Shown here in pieces: positions 18,372 through 26,952 of a stretch of 64,000 nt of DNA. The position numbers and the translations under genes are program-made. Position 1 is the first letter of the stretch. Each line of letters opens with the position of its first letter. The notes under the pieces were generated by a model. That model did not search any database, was not told where the DNA came from, and worked only from the letters and a program-made list of their open reading frames with translations. The stretch is from Fervidobacterium sp. Its GTDB lineage: Bacteria > Thermotogota > Thermotogae > Thermotogales > Fervidobacteriaceae. The stretch spans positions 124,001-188,000 of the forward strand of contig JANZZV010000001.1 of assembly GCA_026419195.1 (NCBI GenBank), in the 5' to 3' direction.

Positions 18372-19949
18372 ATGCCTGAAAAGTACATTGTGGTTACTGG
18401 AGGGGTGCTAAGCGGAATTGGTAAGGGAATATTTTCAGCTTCTTTAGCGAGAGTTTTAAAAGAAGTTGGAGTTGACATAAACGTATTGAAAATAGATCCG
18501 TATTTGAACGTTGATGCGGGAACCATGAACCCTAATCAACACGGTGAGGTTTTTGTAACTGATGATGGATACGAAGCAGATCTTGACTTAGGGCATTACG
18601 AGCGGTTTTTGGGTATAAGTATGTCACGAAAAAACAACATTACGGCAGGGCAGATATATTCAACTATAATTCAACGCGAAAGGCAAGGAAAATACCTCGG
18701 ATCAACTGTCCAGGTAGTACCACACGTCACATCTGAAATCAAAGAGCGTATAACTTCGATGCAAGGAAAAGTTTTATCAATAGAAATAGGCGGTACAGTT
18801 GGAGATATCGAAGGTGAAGTATTCCTCGAAGCAGTAAGGGAATTAGCTTTCGAAACAAATAGAAACAATTTTCTTTTTGTCCACGTTACCTACGTACCTT
18901 ATCTAAGAGTAACAAATGAGTTTAAAACCAAGCCAACACAACAATCAGTTCAACTTTTACGAAAGATAGGGATACAACCTGATGTTATAGTAGTCCGGAG
19001 CGAACTGCCTATAGATTCTCAAAGCTTATACAAAATAGCGCTGTTCAGTGGTGTGCCAAGAGACATGGTTATAAATCTTCCGGATGTCGGAAATGTTTAT
19101 CAAATACCAGAAACGCTTTACGAAGCTGGTATACACAGACTTGTAGCAAGAAAGCTCGGATTAGAGATAGAAGAAAGACCTTTGAACTGGTCATATCCAA
19201 AATCTTTTAAACCCTACAGAATAGCTTTAATAGGTAAATATCTTGGTACGGACGATGCGTACAAAAGTATTATTGAATCCATATTCCTCTCAGGGGTACA
19301 AAAACCAGTAGTTGTTGATTCACAAGAACTTGAAGAACTCGATGATAATGCAGTTGCTCAAAAATTAGGTTCTTTCGATGCATTGATTATCCCTGGTGGT
19401 TTTGGAAGAAGAGGTATTGAAGGGAAAATAAAGGCTATAAAATACGCGAGGGAAAGTAAAAAACCCATTCTTGGAATTTGTCTTGGAATGCAGCTTATGG
19501 CAATCGAATTTGCTAGAAATGTTATGGGGCTTGAAGGTGCAAATTCCACAGAATTTGATGAAAAGACACCTTATCCAATTGTTAATATGATGGAAGAGCA
19601 AAAGAAGATCATGAACCTTGGTGGAACGATGAGGCTTGGTGCACAAAAGATGAAAGTTCTTGAAGGTACTAGACTTTACAAGTTGTACAATCAACACGAA
19701 GTTTACGAAAGACATAGGCATAGATACGAAGTTGATACGGAAAATTTTTCTGAGATGTTCAAGAGACCCGGTGAGATAGGGTATAGGTTTACCATCGCTG
19801 GTGAATCGGAATTTCTTGAAGCAATAGAACTTGATGATCATCCATTTTTCTTGGGAGTGCAATATCATCCTGAGTACCGTTCAAAAGTTGGAGCTCCACA
19901 CCCTATCTTCACCGCACTTGTAAAAGCTATAGAGGAGGTTAGCAAGTGA
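18372..19949 (+). CDS. pyrG: CTP synthase
   Basis: A 525-residue enzyme converting UTP to CTP with glutamine or ammonia. The N-terminal synthetase domain has the P-loop GGVLSGIGKGIFSASLARVLK and the DPYLNVDAGTMNP block. The C-terminal class I glutamine amidotransferase has the nucleophile motif GICLGMQ and the His-Glu pair in YHPEYRS. ATG 18372 follows GGAGGTGCAATT; the in-frame upstream extension to 18234 lacks any family pattern. It overlaps the next gene by four bases (GTGA). Confidence 0.97.
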   Translation: MPEKYIVVTGGVLSGIGKGIFSASLARVLKEVGVDINVLKIDPYLNVDAGTMNPNQHGEVFVTDDGYEADLDLGHYERFLGISMSRKNNITAGQIYSTIIQRERQGKYLGSTVQVVPHVTSEIKERITSMQGKVLSIEIGGTVGDIEGEVFLEAVRELAFETNRNNFLFVHVTYVPYLRVTNEFKTKPTQQSVQLLRKIGIQPDVIVVRSELPIDSQSLYKIALFSGVPRDMVINLPDVGNVYQIPETLYEAGIHRLVARKLGLEIEERPLNWSYPKSFKPYRIALIGKYLGTDDAYKSIIESIFLSGVQKPVVVDSQELEELDDNAVAQKLGSFDALIIPGGFGRRGIEGKIKAIKYARESKKPILGICLGMQLMAIEFARNVMGLEGANSTEFDEKTPYPIVNMMEEQKKIMNLGGTMRLGAQKMKVLEGTRLYKLYNQHEVYERHRHRYEVDTENFSEMFKRPGEIGYRFTIAGESEFLEAIELDDHPFFLGVQYHPEYRSKVGAPHPIFTALVKAIEEVSK

Positions 19950-20668
19950 GAAGAAGAATATTAGCAGACTATCATATTCATAGCAACTATTCACCAGATT
20001 CCGAAGCAACTGTTGAAGATATTATACAAACTGCTCATGAAAGAGGAATTGAGCATATTATTATCACGGATCATTATGAACTTGCTGATGAACATGCCAA
20101 CGTGATAGATGTGGAGAATTACAGAAAGGAGATGGAAAAATATTCTCTGCTTGTGGGGGTAGAACTTGGCTGGGATGGCGTAAAACAATTAGATGTTGAC
20201 ACGAAGAAATTTGATTACGTGCTTATCTCTCATCATTACGTCGAAGAGCCCATAACGCAACAAAGCTATAAAAATTATCTTCTCAGGTTGCTTGATATAA
20301 TACAACGATTTGACGGTTATCATGCACTAGCACATCTTGACTTTCCAAGGAGGTATCACAAAGAAAAAGAACCTTTTTCTCACGAACTTTACGATATAGT
20401 ATCAGAAATATACAAGATACTGATCAAAAATGGCAAGGCTTTAGAAGTTAACACGGCATCAATAATAGCATACGGAGAACCTAATCCATCCGTCGAATTG
20501 CTTAAACTTTACAGATCACTTGGTGGGAGAAATATAACAATAGGTTCTGATGCCCATAGACTAGAAGATATAGGAAGAGGAATCGAAAGAGGTATTGAAA
20601 TACTAAAAGATATAGGTTACAATTATATCTTAGTGCTTGATGCAGAGTGGAGAGAAATGAAAATATAA
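19946..20668 (+). CDS. PHP-family phosphatase, histidinol-phosphatase like
   Basis: A 240-residue PHP-domain protein. All metal motifs are present: DYHIHSNYS, ITDHYE, GVELGWD, ISHHYV, ALAHLDFPRRY, LEVNTAS and IGSDAHR. This is the HisJ/HisK class of histidinol-phosphatases, but many PHP proteins of this size act on other phosphoesters, and no his genes are nearby. The GTG start overlaps the pyrG stop, preceded by GAGGAGG inside pyrG. Confidence 0.8.
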   Translation: MRRRILADYHIHSNYSPDSEATVEDIIQTAHERGIEHIIITDHYELADEHANVIDVENYRKEMEKYSLLVGVELGWDGVKQLDVDTKKFDYVLISHHYVEEPITQQSYKNYLLRLLDIIQRFDGYHALAHLDFPRRYHKEKEPFSHELYDIVSEIYKILIKNGKALEVNTASIIAYGEPNPSVELLKLYRSLGGRNITIGSDAHRLEDIGRGIERGIEILKDIGYNYILVLDAEWREMKI

Positions 20669-20704
20669 AATCTCGGAATTCAGCATAAAGGAGGCATAGA
20701 AGTT

Positions 20705-21298
20705 ATGGAAATTAGCGCACAGATGGTAAAAGAACTAAGGGAAAGAACAGGAGCAGGAATGCTTGATTGCAAAAATGCACTTACAGAAGCAAACGGTGAC
20801 TTCGAAAAGGCTATAGAAATTCTCAGAAAAAAGGGACTTGCTAAAGCTGCCAAAAAAGCTGGTAGAGAAACGAAAGAAGGTTTAATCATATCGTACGTAC
20901 ATCACAACGGAAAAATAGGTGTACTTCTTGAACTCAACTGCGAGACGGATTTCGTTGCAAGGACTGATGAGTTTAAGGAACTTGGTAACAAAATAGCGAT
21001 GCATATAGCGGCAATGTCTCCAAGGTGGTTAAGTAGGGAGGAAGTACCAACCGAGGTAATTGAAAAAGAAAAGGAAATATATAGAGAACAGCTCAAAGAT
21101 TCTGGTAAGCCAGCTCAAGTTATAGAAAAAATTATCGAAGGAAAACTTGAAAGTTTTTACCAGGATAATTGTTTGCTTGAACAAAAATACGCACTTGATC
21201 AAACGATTACCATAAAAGACATGATTCAGCAAGCAATAGCAAAAATAGGAGAAAATATCCAGGTGTCACGATTTGTAAGAATGCAAATTGGAGAATGA
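20705..21298 (+). CDS. tsf: Translation elongation factor Ts
   Basis: A 197-residue short-form EF-Ts, the nucleotide exchange factor of EF-Tu. The N-terminal UBA-like domain includes [19 protein letters not shown], and the core motif [11 protein letters not shown] contacts EF-Tu. The ribosome site is AAGGAGGCATAGAAGTT before ATG. It is not preceded by rpsB, the usual partner in most bacteria; here the PHP phosphatase is upstream. Length is typical for the single-core-subdomain forms of thermophiles. Confidence 0.96.
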   Translation: MEISAQMVKELRERTGAGMLDCKNALTEANGDFEKAIEILRKKGLAKAAKKAGRETKEGLIISYVHHNGKIGVLLELNCETDFVARTDEFKELGNKIAMHIAAMSPRWLSREEVPTEVIEKEKEIYREQLKDSGKPAQVIEKIIEGKLESFYQDNCLLEQKYALDQTITIKDMIQQAIAKIGENIQVSRFVRMQIGE

Positions 21299-21306
21299 CG
21301 ATAAGC

Positions 21307-21354
21307 TAAATTAAATCACGCCATGCGTAAATTTGCATGGCGTGATTTAATTTA
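21307..21354 (+). terminator. Long perfect hairpin after tsf
   Basis: Twenty-base perfect arms (starting TAAATTAAATCACGCC) and an eight-base loop GTAAATTT. The AT-rich base of the stem supplies the T-tract on the 3' side. It is unusually long for a terminator. Confidence 0.8.
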
Positions 21355-21402
21355 ACAGTCAAAACAAAATAAAGGTCGTTTCGAGATGAAAGGTGAGAAG
21401 CT

Positions 21403-21945
21403 ATGATTCTTATTGGTAGCAAGCCTGTAGAAGTTCATTTTGTTGTTGGGGACATAACGATACAAAAAGTGGATGCTATAGTAAACGCTGCAAATCCATA
21501 TCTAAAACATGGTGGAGGTGTCGCTGGCATTATCGTTCGAAAAGGCGGTTCTCAGATTCAGAAAGAAAGTGATGAATATGTGAAAAAATACGGGCCAGTT
21601 AAGCCCGGTAATGTTGCAGTAACTACAGCAGGTTTATTAGATACAAAATATATTATTCATGCTGTTGGACCTACTGGGGATCTACCAGAAAACGATCAGA
21701 TAATGGAAAGTTGTTTTGAAAACATATTAAAAAAATCCGATGAACTTGGATTAAAAAGTATAGCTATACCTTTCGTTGGAACTGGCATATTCGAATATCC
21801 ACTTGAAAGGTTCGTTCAAGTTGCAAAAAAGTTCATCAATAAATATTTTCATGAATACTCAGGTAGTGTAGAAAAGGTAATTTTTTGCGACATAGATAGC
21901 AGAAAAATTCAAACCCTCGAAAAGCAGTTTCAAGAAAAACGTTAA
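21403..21945 (+). CDS. Macro-domain (ADP-ribose binding) protein
   Basis: A 180-residue single macro domain. Diagnostic motifs are VDAIVNAANPYLKHGGGVAG, the ADP-ribose loop, and IPFVGTGIFEYPLE near the C-terminal half. Macro proteins of this size bind ADP-ribose and often hydrolyse O-acetyl-ADP-ribose or mono-ADP-ribosyl groups. It stands alone between a terminator and a convergent gene, so context gives no partner. ATG 21403 follows GAAAGGTGAGAAGCT. Confidence 0.88.
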   Translation: MILIGSKPVEVHFVVGDITIQKVDAIVNAANPYLKHGGGVAGIIVRKGGSQIQKESDEYVKKYGPVKPGNVAVTTAGLLDTKYIIHAVGPTGDLPENDQIMESCFENILKKSDELGLKSIAIPFVGTGIFEYPLERFVQVAKKFINKYFHEYSGSVEKVIFCDIDSRKIQTLEKQFQEKR

Positions 21946-21959
21946 GTTGTACAAGCAAT

Positions 21960-23879
21960 CTAAAACTTCCAAACTCCAAGCTTCAACTTAACGTCGAAAA
22001 TTTTTCCTTCTCTGTCTATTGTAACAGATATTTCATCACCGATTTTCTTACCTGAAATCGCCTTTACAACGTCTTCTTGTGTTTTTACAGCTTTTTTCTC
22101 AACAGCTACAACAATATCTCCCTGCTTAATACTACTTAACTGTGCCGGTGAACCGACTTCAACAAAAGCAACGTACAAGCCATCAGATTTGACATTATAC
22201 TCTTTCTTCACCCTTTCGTTGACAGAAAACCAAGTAACACCAAACAGTTTATTGTTCAATGGACTACTTATAACTTTAAATATACTATCTGCATCAACAA
22301 CAACCCTGAAGGTAAAATCATTACGAATTTCAGAAGGATTAACTGATATTCTGTCTGTGATTCGATTAAGAATTGCACCTGTTCTACCTACGACTAAATT
22401 ACCTGACAAATTTACCGGGTTTTCAGCAGGTAATTTTTTATACGCATTTGGGTCATAGTAGTCCTGACAATATTCAATGGGTAAACCAAACATGTTTACA
22501 ACTCCATAAGGAGAAATGTCCGTTGCCTCAAAGGCTTTAACATCATAGTCTAATTTTCCATCATTGTACTTTGTAGGTTTTGAATTTCCCCAAGGATACA
22601 TCCGTCCATCTACTCCCCGCGCAGCCTTTTCCCATTGTGCTTCTGTTGGTAGCTGATAGCCAGCCCACTCGCAATATGCCTTTGCTGAAACCCAATTGAT
22701 GCCTGTTATCGGAAAACTTAAACTTCCATTATCTGCCGAAAAGCTTACACGTATCTTAGTACCTAAGTATGTTTGCTCTACTGGGGTTATACCTTTTCCA
22801 AGTGCGACGTTCTGGTTTTGACCTGCCCTTAAAAAGTCAAGATACTGTTTTACCGTGATTGGGTATTTTGAGATATAAAAGCCAGAAACATAAACATTTC
22901 GAGTTGGTAATTCATCCTGATCAACCTTTTCCCAAGATGGATCCGCTCCCATCTTAAAGATTCCACCAGGGACAAAAACAAAAGTTACTCCTGTTCTTGG
23001 ATCCACAACTTCAGATGGATATACTTTAATGAGTTTTATCTCTTTGTTATCGACCTTAATCGGGTGTTTAACTACTAAAGTAGCTGTGTTGTCTTTGTCA
23101 TAAAACAACGAATTTAAAGATATTTCCTTTTCAGTTTCAGTCTTTTCAGATGTTTTTAATGTGGTGAATAAGATTTCGTTTCGATCGACTAAAACTTTAC
23201 CCCAATCACCTGAGATTTCTACTTTACCCGAAACCACGTCTCTCATCTTACCGTACAACTTCCTTCCTGTTTTCAAAATGAAAAGGTCGTAACTCGTTGC
23301 TTTATTATAGGGAAGGTATATATTTTCAACAAAATCATAATTAAAGTGGTACTCGTTTTGCATCTTATCTATGAGTATCAAAGTAGTATCTGTGTATTTT
23401 AGCACAGTTCCTGTAAAAACATCACCCAAACTGGTTATAACACTGTACTGGTCTGCTATGGAGATTTCTACAGAAAATCCGGCACTCTTTTTACCTTCTA
23501 AAAATGACACGGGTTCAAACGAAAGATAATCTACCGAATCAAGTGACTTTATTCTAACTTTTCCAAACATTGTGTTTAGAACAACATAACCTTGCTCAAC
23601 CTGAGCTACGTACGCATCGAATCTTCTACCGTAAATGGACACTTTCCCAACTTCTGGTGTAGCAATTTGCTTAAAAATTAGGAATTTCACTTGGTAAAGT
23701 GGGATGTAAACCATTCCTAACTGCGTCTCAACTGCAACATAAGAGGTCAACAATTCAGTAACTTTTCCTTCAACTCTCTCACCGTTCTTATAAACCACAA
23801 CATCCGCAAACAAAGTTGATGAAAAAACCGCTAAGCAGAAAAATAAGACTATAGCAATGCAATTAGAAAACTTTACCAT
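21960..23879 (-). CDS. Secreted multidomain protein: four Sm-like repeats, FGE-sulfatase fold, PDZ
   Basis: A 639-residue secreted protein. A signal peptide ends near residue 25 (TLFA/DVV). Four similar units of about 45 residues follow (roughly 26-70, 79-122, 146-190, 197-242), each of the form YKNGERVEGKV...VAVET..GMVYIPL, suggesting small SH3/Sm-like beta barrels. An FGE-sulfatase (SUMF1-like) domain spans about 292-545 (FVPGGIFKMG, QLPTEAQWEKAARG, YPWGN, then FTFRVVV). A C-terminal PDZ domain spans about 563-639 (VGSPAQLSSIKQGDIVVAVEKK). The catalytic cysteine pattern and the usual RGGSW block of formylglycine enzymes are not evident, so a binding role is likelier than catalysis. ATG 23879 follows AAGGAGGAGTGATC; GTG 23885 overlaps that site. 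Confidence 0.78.
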   Translation of the reverse strand: MVKFSNCIAIVLFFCLAVFSSTLFADVVVYKNGERVEGKVTELLTSYVAVETQLGMVYIPLYQVKFLIFKQIATPEVGKVSIYGRRFDAYVAQVEQGYVVLNTMFGKVRIKSLDSVDYLSFEPVSFLEGKKSAGFSVEISIADQYSVITSLGDVFTGTVLKYTDTTLILIDKMQNEYHFNYDFVENIYLPYNKATSYDLFILKTGRKLYGKMRDVVSGKVEISGDWGKVLVDRNEILFTTLKTSEKTETEKEISLNSLFYDKDNTATLVVKHPIKVDNKEIKLIKVYPSEVVDPRTGVTFVFVPGGIFKMGADPSWEKVDQDELPTRNVYVSGFYISKYPITVKQYLDFLRAGQNQNVALGKGITPVEQTYLGTKIRVSFSADNGSLSFPITGINWVSAKAYCEWAGYQLPTEAQWEKAARGVDGRMYPWGNSKPTKYNDGKLDYDVKAFEATDISPYGVVNMFGLPIEYCQDYYDPNAYKKLPAENPVNLSGNLVVGRTGAILNRITDRISVNPSEIRNDFTFRVVVDADSIFKVISSPLNNKLFGVTWFSVNERVKKEYNVKSDGLYVAFVEVGSPAQLSSIKQGDIVVAVEKKAVKTQEDVVKAISGKKIGDEISVTIDREGKIFDVKLKLGVWKF

Positions 23880-23953
23880 GATCACTCCTCCTTAAATTAT
23901 AACAATGTTATTGATTCCATAATTAATTATACCAAAAGAATGGAAAAAAATCC

Positions 23954-23983
23954 TTCACTTATACTGGAATTTTGTGGTAAAAT
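23954..23983 (+). promoter_or_regulatory. Possible promoter for the ftsQ-like/ftsA/ftsZ operon
   Basis: TTCACT (23954-23959), 18-base spacer, TAAAAT (23978-23983), about 49 bases before the GTG start. On the minus strand, TATAAT boxes at 23901-23896 and 23931-23926 could serve the divergent gene. Confidence 0.35.
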
Positions 23984-24031
23984 TAATTGTGAAAACATAA
24001 AAAAAGCATATTCAATTTAGGTGATACAAAC

Positions 24032-24556
24032 GTGAGTATTAAAACAAGCAATAAACGATATAGGATCGCACTTGTTGTCTACACTACGTTGATCTTGTGG
24101 TCAATATTTCTAAGTACAATAAGAACTAAAGATGTCGAGGAACTTTTTAAATATCCATCAAGAGGAGAGAATTCTACCTCCTCCGATTATTGGTTTCTAA
24201 TATATTATGTTGATAGGTTTTGGTATGTCAACAAAGATGGAAAAATATACGATTTGTGTCAAGAATATGGAAATGTTTGCAACAACATCTCACCATTTGT
24301 TACGGGCATAAAAATAGACAACGAAACTGGGGAATTAGATAGGCGGATGCTTACTTTTATTCCAAAAGATATACCGAGGATAATATACGAAATAAACCTC
24401 AATGAAAAGTACATCACCACGACGAAATCAGCGATCATTTACTTCACAGATATCAACGATATTGATGAATGCTCAAGTGTTTTGAAAACAGTTGGAGACT
24501 ATCTCGATTCCGGGAAAATTTTTTTATTCAAAAATGGAAAATTATATTTGCTATAG
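24032..24556 (+). CDS. Probable FtsQ/DivIB-like division protein without POTRA domain
   Basis: A 174-residue bitopic protein with a short basic N-terminus, one membrane segment (about residues 12-28) and an extracytoplasmic domain. The stretch WFLIYYVDRFWYVNKDGKIY, then PFVTGIKI, then IIYFTDINDIDECSSVL and a final FLFKNGKLYLL follows the strand pattern of the FtsQ/DivIB beta domain (Pro-Val-Ala..DG.vf, lP.i.G, v.lG, vd.r...kv.v). The POTRA domain normally between membrane segment and beta domain has no room: about 30 residues are available. Position directly before ftsA-ftsZ is the classical place of ftsQ. GTG 24032 follows AGGTGATACAAAC. The assignment rests on context and weak pattern, so no symbol is given. 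Confidence 0.6.
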   Translation: MSIKTSNKRYRIALVVYTTLILWSIFLSTIRTKDVEELFKYPSRGENSTSSDYWFLIYYVDRFWYVNKDGKIYDLCQEYGNVCNNISPFVTGIKIDNETGELDRRMLTFIPKDIPRIIYEINLNEKYITTTKSAIIYFTDINDIDECSSVLKTVGDYLDSGKIFLFKNGKLYLL

Positions 24557-24568
24557 AGGGGTGAAAGT

Positions 24569-25843
24569 ATGCCAAAAAGTCGTGAGATTGTCTCGTTAGA
24601 TATTGGCAATGACAGTATAAAAGCTATAGTTGTAGATTACTCGGAAGGTTATGGGAACGTCGTTGCGTTTTCAAATGTGAAAACCAGGGGGATTGAGAAC
24701 GGGGAAATAAAAGATGTAGTTGCTTTAAACGAATCAATGGTTCAAATAGTGGAAGATCTTGAAAGACAAATTGAGAAAGAACTTAGAGGAGAACTCTTAG
24801 TTTCTTCAAGTTGTGGGGACTTTACACTCACCGAAGTTACCGAAGAGCTTTTACTGAATGAGAAAGATGAGACTGTAGTTTCAGAAGAACATGTGTCAAA
24901 ACTTACGGAAAATTTACTCAACGATATATCACCTTCGAATGAGAAAAATTCGTTGCATTTGTTTGTGAAAAAATACATATTAGATGATAAAAAAGTTGTT
25001 GTTAATCCAGTAGGTATGAAAGCCAAAAAACTTTCGGCAGTCTTTACCATAGTAATGGGGTCTGAAAAATACAGAAACGTTGTCGAGTACGCCACAAAAG
25101 ATATCCTAGGTGAGGCTGAATATTATATATCTTTCGTTTCAAATGCAGAGGCTGTACTCTCCCATGTTGAAAAAGACAGAGGGGTTCTACATGTTGATTT
25201 AGGTTACCATTCAACCGTTGTAACGCTCTATTATGCAAACACTCCATTGGAAATGAACAGGATAGATATAGCTATGAAGAATGTCATCAAAGATATAGCG
25301 ATCGTACTTAAGACATCTTTACAAGAAGCGGAAAGGCTTTTAAGAACCTATGGTGTAGCTGTATATTTGGATGTTGAACCTGTGATTATAGAGTACAAAG
25401 GTTTAGATGGCAGAAGCATACAACGAACCGATAAAGAATATCTTTCAAGAATAATTTATGCAAGATTGAGGGAGATCTTTATGAGAATTAGGAAGCTTTA
25501 CAAAGATTACACATTGAAATATCCTGAATTTTCAAATGTCGGTATTCCTGGAGGTATAGTCCTCACAGGTGGAGGTGCGATGCTACAACGTATTGAATCA
25601 TTGGCAAGTGATGTTTTTAGGTGTCCAGTGCGAATAGGTAATCTTTTCGATTCAGACAAATTCAAATGTGAATCTGATGAAACAATAGTATTTTCACCAC
25701 TTTATTCTTCTGCTTTTGGGAACATAATTGTTTATGAAAAAGAACAAAATATGTACAGTTCCATGTTAGGTGAAAGGACAAGACGTTCAGGTACGGACTT
25801 TTTAAGAAAAATAGCAGACGCTTTTGGAAAGATATTTGGATAA
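24569..25843 (+). CDS. ftsA: Cell division protein FtsA
   Basis: A 424-residue actin-like ATPase that tethers FtsZ to the membrane. It starts with the phosphate-1 loop VSLDIGNDSIKAIVVD. The SHS2 insertion spans about residues 85-165. Phosphate-2 is LHVDLGYHSTVVTLY, the adenosine motif is GGIVLTGGGAML, and the last residues (FLRKIADAFGKIFG) form the amphipathic membrane-targeting helix. The sequence is divergent from enterobacterial FtsA, as expected for Thermotogae. ATG follows GAGGGGTGAAAGT; ftsZ begins 14 bases after the stop. Confidence 0.93.
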   Translation: MPKSREIVSLDIGNDSIKAIVVDYSEGYGNVVAFSNVKTRGIENGEIKDVVALNESMVQIVEDLERQIEKELRGELLVSSSCGDFTLTEVTEELLLNEKDETVVSEEHVSKLTENLLNDISPSNEKNSLHLFVKKYILDDKKVVVNPVGMKAKKLSAVFTIVMGSEKYRNVVEYATKDILGEAEYYISFVSNAEAVLSHVEKDRGVLHVDLGYHSTVVTLYYANTPLEMNRIDIAMKNVIKDIAIVLKTSLQEAERLLRTYGVAVYLDVEPVIIEYKGLDGRSIQRTDKEYLSRIIYARLREIFMRIRKLYKDYTLKYPEFSNVGIPGGIVLTGGGAMLQRIESLASDVFRCPVRIGNLFDSDKFKCESDETIVFSPLYSSAFGNIIVYEKEQNMYSSMLGERTRRSGTDFLRKIADAFGKIFG

Positions 25844-25857
25844 AATAAGGAGGGAAA

Positions 25858-26919
25858 ATGATGCCGTTCATGATAGAAAAGGAACATAAACAGCACTTTG
25901 AGAGGATACCAGGAATACCAATATTAAAAGTCGTAGGTGTTGGCGGAGCAGGATGTAATGCAATCAACAGGATGGCGGAGATGGGGTTGAAGGGAGTCAC
26001 ATTGATAGCTGTGAACACAGATGCCCAAGTGCTTGAAATAAGTAAAGCGGATATAACTGTTCAAATTGGTGAGAAATTAACCAAAGGGCTTGGTGCTGGT
26101 GGAAATCCCAAGGTAGGTGAGGAAGCCGCACTTGAGGACCGGAAAAAGTTAGAAGACATGCTTCATGGTACGGATATGCTTTTTATAACAGCTGGATTTG
26201 GAGGCGGAACAGGAACAGGTGCTGCACCAGTTATTGCTGAGATTGCAAAAAACCTTGGTATTCTAACCGTGGCGATTGTGACGATGCCATTTTTCTTTGA
26301 AGGCACGCCACGCTGGAATGTAGCACTTGAAGGTGTTAAACGTATATCTGGAAAAGTTGATACACTGATAAAGATAAGTAACAACAAACTGTTAGAACAA
26401 TTGTCACCAAGTACTACAATTGTTGATGCATTCTCAACGGCGGATGAAATACTACATCAAGGTGTGAAAGGAATTTCCGATCTGATAATGAAAAGAGGTT
26501 ATATAAATCTTGATTTTGCCGATGTTGAATCAGTTATGAGAAATGCAGGTAATGCCATGCTTGGTATCGGTATTGGTAAGGGTGAAAAAAGGGTTTACGA
26601 TGCTGCTCGAAAGGCACTTGACAGGAAATTTCTGGATTATCCAATCGAAAATGCACGTTCTTTAATATTGAATATTTCAGCACCGCGGAATGCAACATTG
26701 CAAGAAATGCAAGAGGCTGCGATGATTGTTAAGCAAACCTGTAGTGAGGATGCTGATATGAAATTTGGAATGGTAATAGATGATGAACTTGCCGAGGATG
26801 AAATGAGGGTTACAGTAATTGCCACAAGATTTGACGTGGAAGAGAAGTTTGCAAAATCCGAAGAAGATATACCGGCTATATACAAATTTGGACTTGACTA
26901 CAAAGGTAGAAGCGAATAA
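25858..26919 (+). CDS. ftsZ: Cell division protein FtsZ
   Basis: A 353-residue tubulin homologue that forms the Z ring. The GTP signature GGGTGTGAAP is at about residues 115-124, preceded by VGVGGAGCNAINRM, and the T7 catalytic segment is NLDFADVESVM. The C-terminal conserved peptide that binds FtsA appears as EEDIPAIYKFG, close to the very end, with a short linker of few residues. The ribosome site is AAGGAGGGAAA before ATGATG. Confidence 0.98.
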   Translation: MMPFMIEKEHKQHFERIPGIPILKVVGVGGAGCNAINRMAEMGLKGVTLIAVNTDAQVLEISKADITVQIGEKLTKGLGAGGNPKVGEEAALEDRKKLEDMLHGTDMLFITAGFGGGTGTGAAPVIAEIAKNLGILTVAIVTMPFFFEGTPRWNVALEGVKRISGKVDTLIKISNNKLLEQLSPSTTIVDAFSTADEILHQGVKGISDLIMKRGYINLDFADVESVMRNAGNAMLGIGIGKGEKRVYDAARKALDRKFLDYPIENARSLILNISAPRNATLQEMQEAAMIVKQTCSEDADMKFGMVIDDELAEDEMRVTVIATRFDVEEKFAKSEEDIPAIYKFGLDYKGRSE

Positions 26920-26952
26920 TGAAATTGCTACTTCATATAGGGGGGGATTTTT

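Noticed and set aside
21307-21354. Long hairpin after tsf as a regulatory RNA or attachment site
   Set aside because: Its position right after the stop codon, single copy and AT-rich base fit a terminator better; no second copy was noticed.
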